A stretch of DNA of 64,000 nt from Gammaproteobacteria bacterium (GTDB lineage: Bacteria; Pseudomonadota; Gammaproteobacteria; Pseudomonadales; Pseudohongiellaceae): assembly GCA_018661465.1 (NCBI GenBank), contig JABJIC010000030.1, positions 1 through 64,000 on the forward strand, in the 5' to 3' direction. A program made the translations under genes and the position numbers. The first letter of the stretch is position 1. Every line of letters starts with the position of its first letter. The notes under the pieces are model-generated. The model had not been told where the DNA came from. It searched no databases and saw only the letters and a list, made by a program, of their open reading frames with translations. Of the stretch, positions 44,709 through 52,824 are shown piece after piece.

Positions 44709-45929
44709 GTGCAGCACCTGCTTGATGGTTTACGAATAGTTGAAGGTTCTGCATTCATAGCAGCGCCTTCTGGTGGCATGACCTTGGCGCAATTGGGCGC
44801 CGATGTTATTCGCTTTGATATGATCGGTGGTGGTATCGACTATAGAAGATGGCCGGTGACCAGCGAGGGCAAAAGCCTCTATTGGCACAGCCTCAATAAG
44901 GGCAAACGATCCATCGCAGTTGATTTCAAAAAGCCCGAAGGCCAGGAGTTATTGACTCAACTAATAACAGCACCGGGGGAAAGCGCCGGTATATTTTCAA
45001 CAAACTTTCCTTCCCGTGGCTGGCTTGATCAGGAAAAATTACGTAGCCGCAGAGAAGATCTAATCTATCTTAATCTTGTCGGCGACCGTCATGGCGGCAG
45101 TGCGCTTGATTACACAGTAAACAGTAAAATTGGTTTGCCTTTTCTAAGTGGCGATGGAAGCACGCCAGTGAATAATGCCTTTCCGGCATGGGACGTAATA
45201 GCAGGTCAACATATAGCTCTGGGCTTGTTGGCAGCGGAGAGATATAGAAGAACAACGGGGAAAGGTCAGTTTGTGAAACTCGCTCTGGCGGATGTGGCGC
45301 TAGCTACTATGGGTCATCTTGCCTATATCCCTGAGGCTGAAGTGAATGGAGATCCCAGGCAGCCTTCGGGCAATCATATCTTCGGTACATTCGGTCACGA
45401 CTTCGCCTGTAGAGATGGTCGAAGAGTAATGATTGTGGGCGTTAGTCCTAATCAATGGAAAGCCATAGTAAAAGTAACTGCTAGCCAGCGGCAGGTATCT
45501 GAACTGGAGCAGTCCTTGAATTTGGATTTTCACAATGAAGGTGATCGTTATAAAGCCAGGGAGCAATTGAAAGAAATATTCGCGGTCTGGTTTGGACAAC
45601 AAAATTTCCCGGAGGCTTGTGAGGCTCTTGATGCCGCGGGAGCCTGTTGGGGGCCGTACCAGACCATTGAAGAAATGGTGAGCTCTGACATTGATTGTTC
45701 TGAAGACAACCCTCTGTTTAGCCGGGTAGAGCAGCCAGGAATTGGAACGTACTTGATGCCTTCCAATCCATTGAATTTTACTGCCACTGAGAGAGAAGAT
45801 GTGAAGCCGGCTCCATTGTTGGGTCAACACACCGATGAAATTTTGGCAGACACTTTAGGGCTTAGTAGTTCTGAAATTGCTCACTTACATGACGCAGTCG
45901 TCGTTGCCGGTCCCGATCCCGTCGAATGA
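44709..45929 (+). CDS. mct: Mesaconyl-CoA C1-C4 CoA transferase (2-methylfumaryl-CoA isomerase)
   Basis: This 406-residue class III CoA transferase (CaiB/BaiF family) starts GTG after a good AGAGGAGAAG site. It matches the Mct pattern of Chloroflexus over its length: GLRIVEGSAFIAAPSGGMTLAQLGADVIRFD (seen here as VEGSAFIAAP and GGMTLAQLGADVIRFD), IGGGIDYRRWPVT, NKGKRSIAVD, PAWDVIAGQ with the probable nucleophile Asp162, and the C-terminal GLSSSEIAHLHD...VAGPD. Mct moves CoA within mesaconyl-CoA from C1 to C4 without a free-acid acceptor. Family-III enzymes use other substrates too, but the neighbours support this one. Confidence 0.83.
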   Translation: MQHLLDGLRIVEGSAFIAAPSGGMTLAQLGADVIRFDMIGGGIDYRRWPVTSEGKSLYWHSLNKGKRSIAVDFKKPEGQELLTQLITAPGESAGIFSTNFPSRGWLDQEKLRSRREDLIYLNLVGDRHGGSALDYTVNSKIGLPFLSGDGSTPVNNAFPAWDVIAGQHIALGLLAAERYRRTTGKGQFVKLALADVALATMGHLAYIPEAEVNGDPRQPSGNHIFGTFGHDFACRDGRRVMIVGVSPNQWKAIVKVTASQRQVSELEQSLNLDFHNEGDRYKAREQLKEIFAVWFGQQNFPEACEALDAAGACWGPYQTIEEMVSSDIDCSEDNPLFSRVEQPGIGTYLMPSNPLNFTATEREDVKPAPLLGQHTDEILADTLGLSSSEIAHLHDAVVVAGPDPVE

Positions 45930-45937
45930 ACATAGCC

Positions 45938-46618
45938 CTAGCTTACCCAGCCTCCTGAGAGAGGTATCAACTGTCCAACCATGTGAGAGCAGTTTTCACT
46001 TGCTAGATAGGCAGCCAGTTCGGCTGTTTCTTCAGCTGCGCCGATTTTATTTGTGGGCACATTGCGTTTCACATGTTCAAGAAATTTCTCGTTGTCGAGT
46101 ATGTCATCGGGGTAATAAGTATTGTTGTTGATGTAGTTTTGCGCGATGGCATTTACCTGAATATTACTTCTGGCCAATTCAAGACCAACAGCCTTAATGA
46201 ATCCATTTTGCGCCCCACGCGCGGCGCAGTAAGCGGCATTATTAGCAATTCCTTTTAAAGGAGCTGCGCTGGTAATGGCTATTATCTTTCCAGACTTTCT
46301 TTCCAGCATCTGCGGAGTCACAGCACGCACCAAATACATAAGTGGATGTACCAGAGAGTCGAAGAGTTTATTCCAGTCTTCATTTTCTATATTTTGAACC
46401 GGACCAGTCATAGGTGGCTCAGCAAGATTGGCGACGAGGATATCTATATTCCCCGCGTTTTTTATAAGAGAGTTAGCTTCAGCTTCACTTGTCATCGAGC
46501 TATTGTCGCAGATTACATTCAGGCCCAAGCTCTCAAATTTTTCCTTGATAGCCATGCCCATGTATTTTTCAATACAGGTAATTAATACTGTGCGCTTGCG
46601 TGTATTTTCTTGAGTCAT
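45938..46618 (-). CDS. Halohydrin dehalogenase (SDR-fold, no cofactor)
   Basis: This 226-residue protein has an SDR fold but not the SDR chemistry. The glycine-rich NAD motif TGxxxGxG is replaced by Thr14-Cys-Ile-Glu-Lys-Tyr19-Met-Gly21, which is the halohydrin-dehalogenase nucleophile-site signature T-x4-Y/F-x-G. The catalytic triad reads Ser117, Tyr130 and Arg134 with the S-x12-Y-x3-R spacing and an Arg in place of the usual Lys. Both signatures together define this enzyme class, which expels halide from vicinal haloalcohols to give epoxides and opens epoxides with halide, cyanide, azide or nitrite. Its end is 8 bases from mct, convergent; the selenoprotein gene lies 40 bases upstream on the same strand. 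The physiological substrate is unknown. Confidence 0.85.
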   Translation of the reverse strand: MTQENTRKRTVLITCIEKYMGMAIKEKFESLGLNVICDNSSMTSEAEANSLIKNAGNIDILVANLAEPPMTGPVQNIENEDWNKLFDSLVHPLMYLVRAVTPQMLERKSGKIIAITSAAPLKGIANNAAYCAARGAQNGFIKAVGLELARSNIQVNAIAQNYINNNTYYPDDILDNEKFLEHVKRNVPTNKIGAAEETAELAAYLASENCSHMVGQLIPLSGGWVS

Positions 46619-46658
46619 ACGTCCGTATTCCTTTCATATTCAAGAAAGAAAGCTTTGC

Positions 46659-47276
46659 CTAAGCTTCAATTCCTTTTTCCTGCATCAAATGCAGTACAAA
46701 TTTTTCCAAGGTCTCGTAGGGTTGGCAGCCTACTACTACCAGATCGTCGCAATAGAATGTTGGAACACCACTGACACCAGATTCTCTAGACCGTTGCCAG
46801 TCTTCATCAATCTGATTCTTGAATTCCCGGTTTTCCAAAACTTTTCGAGCAGCTTCACTATCGAGGCCGATAGATTGTGCAACCTCCACAAGCTCATCAA
46901 TATTACTTATGTTTCGATTCTCGAGGAAATAGGCCTTGTACAACTTGTCATGGATGGCATCTCCACCGTCTTGAGTATCTGCCCATTTTCCCAACTCCTG
47001 TGCAAGGCGGGAATTATAGGTGTGGGTCCTGTCTCCATAGGGAAGTCCGGCATCTTGCATCAGAGCTTTCATCCTTTCCCTCATAGGCGTTATGTCCCTG
47101 CCGGCAAATAATTCTTCCAGAGATTTCCCCTCTGGTGGCGTTTCCGGGTGTAGGGGGAAGTGCACCCAGTTAATCTTAACTGGATAATTTTCCTGCAATT
47201 TTTCAATACTCACGGTACTGAGATAACACCAGGGTCAGACGTAGTCGGTAAAAACGTCCAATGTTATTTGACTCAT
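46659..47276 (-). CDS. DsbA/FrnE-family oxidoreductase, selenoprotein with UPWC active site
   Basis: The true start is ATG 47276 after GAGGA. The 205-residue product reads MSQITLDVFTDYV, then an in-frame TGA at 47235-47237 (codon 14), then PWCYLSTVSIEKLQ and a complete DsbA-like fold with SGVPTFYCDD (cis-Pro) near the end. In DsbA/FrnE proteins codon 14 is the first Cys of the CxxC motif, so TGA encodes selenocysteine (UPWC). The frame on both sides is conserved and uninterrupted elsewhere. A SECIS-like hairpin follows at the right spacing. Automated calls would start at GTG 47213 and lose the active site. It is upstream of the halohydrin dehalogenase. It may also be a 2-hydroxychromene-2-carboxylate isomerase-like oxidoreductase. 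Confidence 0.85.
47206..47224 (-). promoter_or_regulatory. Bacterial SECIS-like hairpin after the UGA codon
   Basis: Downstream of the UGA, stem CTCA (47219-47222) pairs with TGAG (47209-47212) around the 6-base loop GTACCG, with two more A-T pairs below a bulged T. The first loop base is G, 16 bases after the UGA. This fits known bacterial SECIS rules (small loop, G in its first two bases, 16-37 base spacing). Confidence 0.65.
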
Positions 47277-47454
47277 AGCTTCCTCGCGGCGTGCCTCATT
47301 ATTGGGCATATTTGACTGTCTATACTCCAAATATAGAACAATGGAGGTATACTCCGATACTGCTTTTGTCTTGGGATTGTATCAAGAAGGCATTAATTGA
47401 ATTGAGAGTTTGATGCTGAGACGAGTGAACTAACAACAACACAGGGACAGCTCT

Positions 47455-49134
47455 ATGCGTAAGATCATTTTAACTTTGACCGCGGTGGCAGCCACTCTTG
47501 CCTCCACTCTGGTTTCTATAAGCCAATCATTTGCCCAAGATTCAGGTGAGCCACTGGCCATCATGATTCCAGGGGGCGGTACCTACGGCCGCACAATTTC
47601 AACAGACTCTGAACAGGCGCAGGCCTTCTTCGATCAAGGCCTTAGAATGGCCTGGAGTTTCTATTTCCCGGAATCCATTGCGTCTTATCAGGAAGCATCA
47701 AGATTAGACCCGGACAGCCCGATGCCTTATCTGGGGCTTGCTCACGCGGCGGGGCCGAACCCCAACAGCCGTTATTCAGGCATGCCAGACGATCCCCAAG
47801 GAGCAGGCTTAGCGGCAATCCGTGAAGCTTTGGACCGCGCAAATAATGGTACTCAAGCCGAGCGCGACCTGATCAATGCCGTATTCGTTCTTTATAACAA
47901 GGATGCCATTGCCGACGATCGTGAACGGGACTTTGCTTACCTGGACACTATGCGTGAGCTTCACGCCAAATACCCTGGCGATCCGGACATAGCCAGCATC
48001 TTCGCCGAATCCTATATGAATACTACGCGTTGGGATTACTGGGAGCTGGACGGCACTGCCAAGCCAGGAACAGCTGAAGCCAAGGCGGCTCTGGAAGCAG
48101 CAATGGCGGCGGAGCACGATCACCCCGGTGCCAATCACCTGTACATCCATTTAATGGAAGCCTCCTCCGAGCCAGAACTGGCAATGCCTGCGGCTCAGAA
48201 GCTGGAAAGCACAGTGCCAATTTCCGGACACATGGTGCACATGCCAGGACATATCTACCTGCGGGTTGGTGAGTATGAGAAGGCCATCGATATCAATGAG
48301 AGATCTCAAATAGTGGATGATCAATTCGCTGATATCTGGGGAGATACCAATTTCCCATTGATCGGTACTTATCCACTGTCACATAAAATCCACAAGGGTC
48401 ATGCGCTGGATTTCGTTCGCTATGCCAATATGCTTCAGGGTAATTATGAAGCTGCCGCTGAAGCCGGGACACGAAATGCCGGAAGAACAGAGCCAGATAT
48501 TACCAGCGGTTTGAAGAATGTAGCTCATACCTGGATAAGCGATAAGGTATTTGGTCAATGGGACAAGATCCATGCTGATAACGCCGCTAATAGCCAGTTT
48601 GAGTCTCCGTACTTAAAGGGTATGTGGAGTTATGTAATTGGTAGTGCCCATGTCGCTAAAGGACATATGGGTCCGGCGGAAGCAGAGCTGGCAAATCTTC
48701 AAGCTCAGATCACAGCCGATGGTGTAGATGACCAAGGTGTAAGTCCCACACCTGCATCACACGTATTGAGCCTAGCCTCCCATGCACTCAATGGCGAGAT
48801 CGAGGAAGCAAAAGGAAATTTTGACTCGGCTATCATGCACTACAACGTAGCAATCCAGTTGCAGGACAATCTGAACTATACCGAGCCACCGGATTGGTCG
48901 CAGTCCATTCGTCTCTACCTTGGAGCCGTATTATTGGAAGCAGGCCGTGCCGCTGAAGCCGAAGCAGTCTACCGCAAAGACATGGAATGGAATCAGCAAA
49001 ATGGCTGGGCATCATTCGGACTGGCGGAGGCACTACGCGCTCAGGGTAAAGAGCAGGAAGCAATAATAATGGAGAGACAGTTTCAGTCCTATTGGCGCAA
49101 TGCTGATGTGACACTGGAACGTTCACATCTCTAA
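47455..49134 (+). CDS. Exported TPR-repeat protein of unknown function
   Basis: This 559-residue protein has a signal peptide (about 1-27, cleaved after FAQ) and then tetratricopeptide-like repeats along its length. FFDQGLRMAWSFYFPESIASYQEASRLDP (residues about 57-86) is the first unit; a SGHMVHMPGHIYLRVGEYEKAI segment near 260 and EAEAVYRKDMEWNQQNGWASFGLAEALR near the C-terminus are others. The family is common in marine bacteria, but no function is established. The HDHPGANHLYIHL and GHMVHMPGH histidine clusters could bind a metal. It stands alone, divergent from the selenoprotein gene, and ends at a strong terminator. Confidence 0.8.
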   Translation: MRKIILTLTAVAATLASTLVSISQSFAQDSGEPLAIMIPGGGTYGRTISTDSEQAQAFFDQGLRMAWSFYFPESIASYQEASRLDPDSPMPYLGLAHAAGPNPNSRYSGMPDDPQGAGLAAIREALDRANNGTQAERDLINAVFVLYNKDAIADDRERDFAYLDTMRELHAKYPGDPDIASIFAESYMNTTRWDYWELDGTAKPGTAEAKAALEAAMAAEHDHPGANHLYIHLMEASSEPELAMPAAQKLESTVPISGHMVHMPGHIYLRVGEYEKAIDINERSQIVDDQFADIWGDTNFPLIGTYPLSHKIHKGHALDFVRYANMLQGNYEAAAEAGTRNAGRTEPDITSGLKNVAHTWISDKVFGQWDKIHADNAANSQFESPYLKGMWSYVIGSAHVAKGHMGPAEAELANLQAQITADGVDDQGVSPTPASHVLSLASHALNGEIEEAKGNFDSAIMHYNVAIQLQDNLNYTEPPDWSQSIRLYLGAVLLEAGRAAEAEAVYRKDMEWNQQNGWASFGLAEALRAQGKEQEAIIMERQFQSYWRNADVTLERSHL

Positions 49135-49143
49135 TTGAATTGG

Positions 49144-49179
49144 GAAACCGATAGATTGCTTCAACGAGCTATCGGTTTC
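49144..49179 (+). terminator. Rho-independent terminator after the TPR gene
   Basis: GAAACCGATAG (49144-49154) and CTATCGGTTTC (49169-49179) form an 11-bp perfect stem with a 14-base loop, followed by TTTGCTCTGTTT. It lies 10 bases after the stop codon. Confidence 0.8.
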
Positions 49180-49232
49180 TTTGCTCTGTTTCATAACCCT
49201 TGTTTCATAATGCTGACTTCAGGAAAAGTAAT

Positions 49233-49601
49233 ATGAATTGTCGTCTTGCAAATATACTCACTCTACTCTCTACGCTTTTACTATTAGTGGCTTGTAGTTC
49301 AAATTCCGGACAACAGTCTTCAGTCATAAGTGCATCTTCTTTTTCCAATGATATTGCCAATGAAGCTGTTATGGGCAAGTGGTCTCGTAGTTGCGCTTTA
49401 TGCCATATAAACGGTGAAGCAGGAGCGCCTGTTGTTGGAGATAATGAAGAATGGCAACGGCGTTTGGCTCAGGGCGAAGAATCAATTTTGAAGCGGGTTA
49501 TAGAGGGGTACGCCTCCATGCCTCCTTTAGGATATTGCATGTCCTGTGAGGAAAGTGATTTTCGAGCAATGATTGCTTTTATGGCAGGGACAAACCAATG
49601 A
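49233..49601 (+). CDS. Lipoprotein cytochrome c with one haem site
   Basis: I start at ATG 49233 (MNCRLANIL), which has an AGGAAAAG site; a longer frame from 49200 adds 11 residues. The 122-residue product has a lipoprotein signal with lipobox LVAC (Cys at about residue 21), and one CxxCH haem site in SCALCHINGEAGAP (about 50-60). A Met in YASMPPLG is the probable axial ligand. Its stop overlaps the FAD-oxidase start (ATGA), so the two are translationally coupled. It probably takes electrons from that oxidase at the membrane. Confidence 0.8.
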   Translation: MNCRLANILTLLSTLLLLVACSSNSGQQSSVISASSFSNDIANEAVMGKWSRSCALCHINGEAGAPVVGDNEEWQRRLAQGEESILKRVIEGYASMPPLGYCMSCEESDFRAMIAFMAGTNQ

Positions 49602-50995
49602 AAAAACTATCGATGAAAAAGAGATTGGCAATGAAGAGTCAGTCGAGAAGATCGTTTCTTGCTTCCGGCATAAAAACAGCCGTTTTCGGCGCGCTCGCGA
49701 ACAGTGGTCTTTCTTCAGCTTTCGCTCAATCCACTCCCTGGAGTAACTGGTCAGGCGGACAAAAATGTCAGCCCGCCGGACGTTATGACATTTCCAGCGA
49801 AGACCAACTAAGTGATCTATTGAAATCGACTCGCGGCTCCATTAGGCCAATAGGGTCAGGTCACTCTTTTAGTCCTCTAGTGCCAACCGATGGTCATCTA
49901 GTAGTAATTGATCAGCTTAGTGGCATTCTCGATTACGATGCTGACTCATTGCGAGCTACTATTGGTGCGGGCTCTCGTCTCGGCGACCTTGGAGCTCAGC
50001 TTGAAGCCATTGGTCAGGGAATGTTCAATCTACCTGACATTGATCGTCAGACATTGGCTGGCGCAACCGCTACAGGAACTCACGGTACTGGAGTAGAACT
50101 GCAGAGTCTTTCCGGATATATCACCGCGCTTCGCTTGGTTACGCCGAACGGCGAAGTCTTGGATCTTGACGAAAATAGCGGCGATCTTTTTGATGCTGCT
50201 AGAGTGAATGTAGGCGCTCTCGGTGTGGTAACCCAGATTCAGATGCAGAACAGAGAGCTTTATAAGTTAAAGAAAAGAGAGTGGACTGCGCCCACCGAAG
50301 ATATCCTAGAAAACTTCGACGAACTGGCAGCCAGTCATCGACACTTCGAAATATTTCCTCTGGTGTACTCCGATTATTCATCGGTGCTCTCAATTGACGA
50401 ATCTGATGAGCCTATCGGTCAGACAATTATTCCAAGCGTGGAAACTAGTCTCGCGGATCTGCGCCCATTGGGAGTAAACGCATCGCCAGCTGAAAAGCTC
50501 GCAAGTAATAATGCTCGTGCTCAAAGAGCAGAAGTCAGTGAGGCCGTAGATCTGTCCTATAAGCTGCTTACCAATCTACGGAACAACCGTTTTAACGAAA
50601 TGGAATATTCTGTTCCTATCGAAGTTGGTGCAGAGTGTGTGCGTGAAATTTTGAAGACGATATACGATCAGGCTATCGACGTGGCTTTTCCTCTGGAGTA
50701 TCGATACGTGGGTGCCGAAGACCCTTGGCTAAGCATGGCCTACGGAGATCATCCCCACGCGACGATTTCAATTCATCGAACAGCGACTGAAGATTACAGT
50801 CCTTACTTCGATATTATCGAACCTATATTCTGGAAATATGGAGGGCGACCACATTGGGGCAAGCTTCATAGTCTCAGTCATCGTGAGCTCGCAGAGTTGT
50901 ATCCGAGGTTCAGGGACTTTATGGAAATCAGAGAGTCGCTCGATCCGGAAGGTCGGATGCTAAACCCGCATTTGAGGAAACTGTTTAACGCTTAG
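49598..50995 (+). CDS. Tat-exported FAD-linked aldonolactone oxidase-type enzyme
   Basis: This 465-residue protein carries a twin-arginine signal (SRRSFLASGIKTAVFGALANSG, described by SRRSFLAS) and then the FAD_binding_4/VAO fold. The GSGHSFSP segment near residue 85 has the His that covalently holds FAD in related aldonolactone oxidases, and ATATGTHGTGVELQSLSGY continues the FAD site. The C-terminal ALO domain ends RPHWGKLHSLS...LNPHLRKLF. Relatives oxidise sugar lactones such as L-gulono- or D-arabinono-lactone. The overlap with a cytochrome c lipoprotein gene suggests it is a periplasmic dehydrogenase that feeds electrons to the respiratory chain rather than to oxygen. The substrate is not known. 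Confidence 0.83.
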   Translation: MKKLSMKKRLAMKSQSRRSFLASGIKTAVFGALANSGLSSAFAQSTPWSNWSGGQKCQPAGRYDISSEDQLSDLLKSTRGSIRPIGSGHSFSPLVPTDGHLVVIDQLSGILDYDADSLRATIGAGSRLGDLGAQLEAIGQGMFNLPDIDRQTLAGATATGTHGTGVELQSLSGYITALRLVTPNGEVLDLDENSGDLFDAARVNVGALGVVTQIQMQNRELYKLKKREWTAPTEDILENFDELAASHRHFEIFPLVYSDYSSVLSIDESDEPIGQTIIPSVETSLADLRPLGVNASPAEKLASNNARAQRAEVSEAVDLSYKLLTNLRNNRFNEMEYSVPIEVGAECVREILKTIYDQAIDVAFPLEYRYVGAEDPWLSMAYGDHPHATISIHRTATEDYSPYFDIIEPIFWKYGGRPHWGKLHSLSHRELAELYPRFRDFMEIRESLDPEGRMLNPHLRKLFNA

Positions 50996-51000
50996 TCGTG

Positions 51001-51375
51001 TTAAGCGAGAGCCTGTAATAATCCAGCCGCAGAAGATGTGTCTATGTATTCTCGCAGTAGTTTGATTTTTCCTTCTTCCACTTCTGCTACGACACAAACA
51101 GCCAGGTGAAGTTCGCTATCGTCGGGCAGAGTGCCCCGAACACTGTGTTCTTCAACAAATCCTGTATCGGTCACCGAACGTATTACATCTTCATAACGAA
51201 AGTTTCGCACTACCTTGCTGACGGCATCGGAGAATCCTAACAGGGTGTCCAGATCCATGGCGGGATTATTATTCTGGATGGCTTTCATGTCCGGGTGGCA
51301 AAGCGATCGGGCAGCTTCAAGATCATTTTCTGCGAAAGCCTTGAATAGGATTATTGCTAGTTCGGTATCGTTCAT
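51001..51375 (-). CDS. SnoaL/NTF2-fold small protein
   Basis: This 124-residue protein has the alpha-plus-beta NTF2-like fold of SnoaL polyketide cyclases and limonene-epoxide hydrolases: LFKAFAENDLEAARSLCHPDMKAIQNN, a conserved VVRNFRYEDVIRSV strand, and a C-terminal GKIKLLREYIDTSSAAGLL. The family does many things, so no activity is assigned. It is encoded leftward, 43 bases after the D-threonine-aldolase-like gene, and likely forms an operon with it. Confidence 0.7.
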   Translation of the reverse strand: MNDTELAIILFKAFAENDLEAARSLCHPDMKAIQNNNPAMDLDTLLGFSDAVSKVVRNFRYEDVIRSVTDTGFVEEHSVRGTLPDDSELHLAVCVVAEVEEGKIKLLREYIDTSSAAGLLQALA

Positions 51376-51418
51376 GGTTTGATTTATCCTTTCCGGATAT
51401 TGACGTTGAAACTGCTAA

Positions 51419-52660
51419 CTACGCAGACATCCCTCTAGCCGAAATAGGCCAAACCGCTTCCACCTTGTCCCCGCGAATCGCATACATTTGGTCATATAGA
51501 TTAACAACCGGATCGCAATGAGAAACGATGACTTCCAACTTTTCACCAACCTTGTAGGTTCGTGACGCATCTTCCTGGTAAGTAATGGTGCCGAATTCAT
51601 CGGAGCCGGAGCGATAGCTCATTCCAGTCTCGCCCTTGATGATGGGCCAGGGTTGGTTGATGGTGCAGGCCTTGGCGCCGGCGTCGGAGGTTGCTTTACC
51701 TTCATACTGATCGTTGAGTACGGTGGTCATTATTGTCAGGGAAGTATGAAAATCGGAATAGACTTCGTTGTCTTCTTCACCGCCGATGGAAATATACTGG
51801 GCATCCATAAACACATAAGACCCAACCTGAACATCAGTTAGTCCTTTGGTGTCGTGATCGATATTGTAGGTGCCGGTACCGCCGCCGCTGAATATTTCTG
51901 TATTCAGACCAGAGGCTTTCATCATTTCGAAGGTGTCTGTTGCCTGTACCATGCGTTCCAGTGTCTGTGCCTTTCTTGTCTCAAAACCTACAACATGTTG
52001 TGCGGCAGCGTCATAGCAAAGCATACCGACAAAGTTCAGGCCCGGGAGTTGATCTACCAGTTGAGCAAGTTGCAGAGCGGGCTGCCCGAAAGGTGTGCCG
52101 GTGCGTCGTATCCCCGGGTCAACGTCCACTACCACATCGGCAATAATTCCTTTTGCGACGGCCGCCTCAGATAGTAGTCTCGCATTGTCCTGTGAATCTG
52201 TTGCCTGAATGAATCCGGGGCATTGCTGTCGCAGGTTCATGGCGCGATTGATCTTCGTTGGCGTAACGTTGCCAGTGGTATTGAGAATATTGTCGATGCC
52301 ATTCTGGAACATGGCTTCTGCTTCGCTGACTTTGGCAGTACATATACCAACAGAACCTCGATCCATTTGCATCTGTGCAATGGTTGGGCATTTATGAGTC
52401 TTGGCATGGGGACGGCTGGCTATGCCGTTGGTGCTCATGGTTGATGCCATCCTGTCCAGATTGGCTTCTAACAGGTCGAGATCGACACACAGTGCAGGCG
52501 TGTCCAGCTCCCACTTGGAAACATTCACGGACATCTCGCCATTGGCGTAGAACTGGCGCATTTCTGCTGCGGTATAACCTGCTACTGAAGTTGGGAGCCA
52601 GAGCGCTGCGGCTCCACTGGCTTGAAGAAAGCGACGTCGTGATAGTGAGTTCCTGCTCAT
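51419..52660 (-). CDS. Tat-exported D-threonine aldolase-like PLP enzyme
   Basis: I use ATG 52660 (MSRNSLSRRRFLQAS), which gives a twin-arginine signal peptide. The mature protein is a fold-III PLP enzyme of the DSD1/D-threonine aldolase family: LDTPALCVDLDLLEANLDRM (starting with the family's LDTPAL), then the PLP-lysine motif RPHAKTHKCP (Lys87), a GNVTP segment, and the C-terminal metal site SHCDPVVNLYDQ (His and Asp). Known relatives cleave D-threonine or dehydrate D-serine with a metal ion. Export of a PLP enzyme is unusual but recurs in this group. 413 residues, normal length. Confidence 0.85.
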   Translation of the reverse strand: MSRNSLSRRRFLQASGAAALWLPTSVAGYTAAEMRQFYANGEMSVNVSKWELDTPALCVDLDLLEANLDRMASTMSTNGIASRPHAKTHKCPTIAQMQMDRGSVGICTAKVSEAEAMFQNGIDNILNTTGNVTPTKINRAMNLRQQCPGFIQATDSQDNARLLSEAAVAKGIIADVVVDVDPGIRRTGTPFGQPALQLAQLVDQLPGLNFVGMLCYDAAAQHVVGFETRKAQTLERMVQATDTFEMMKASGLNTEIFSGGGTGTYNIDHDTKGLTDVQVGSYVFMDAQYISIGGEEDNEVYSDFHTSLTIMTTVLNDQYEGKATSDAGAKACTINQPWPIIKGETGMSYRSGSDEFGTITYQEDASRTYKVGEKLEVIVSHCDPVVNLYDQMYAIRGDKVEAVWPISARGMSA

Positions 52661-52824
52661 GGTGCTGCCCCTTATTCTTTGTTTAAAAACAACCAAGGGA
52701 AATACTAACACAGGAATGAAGGGGCGGCCGTAAAGTGGCTGGAGAGCTTATGCTCCGGGGTTATCTCTTATCTGAATTGAAAGCGTGAAGGCGTTTTGAA
52801 TTGCAAAGCACAGAGGAATCAGTG

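Noticed and set aside
45938-46618. Classical NAD(P)-dependent short-chain dehydrogenase
   Set aside because: The NAD-binding glycine motif is absent and the catalytic Lys is an Arg; both replacements match halohydrin dehalogenase signatures.
46659-47213. A 184-residue DsbA-like protein starting at GTG 47213
   Set aside because: It lacks the CxxC active site and a ribosome-binding site. The upstream frame with TGA restores the complete family N-terminus, so 47213 is not the true start.
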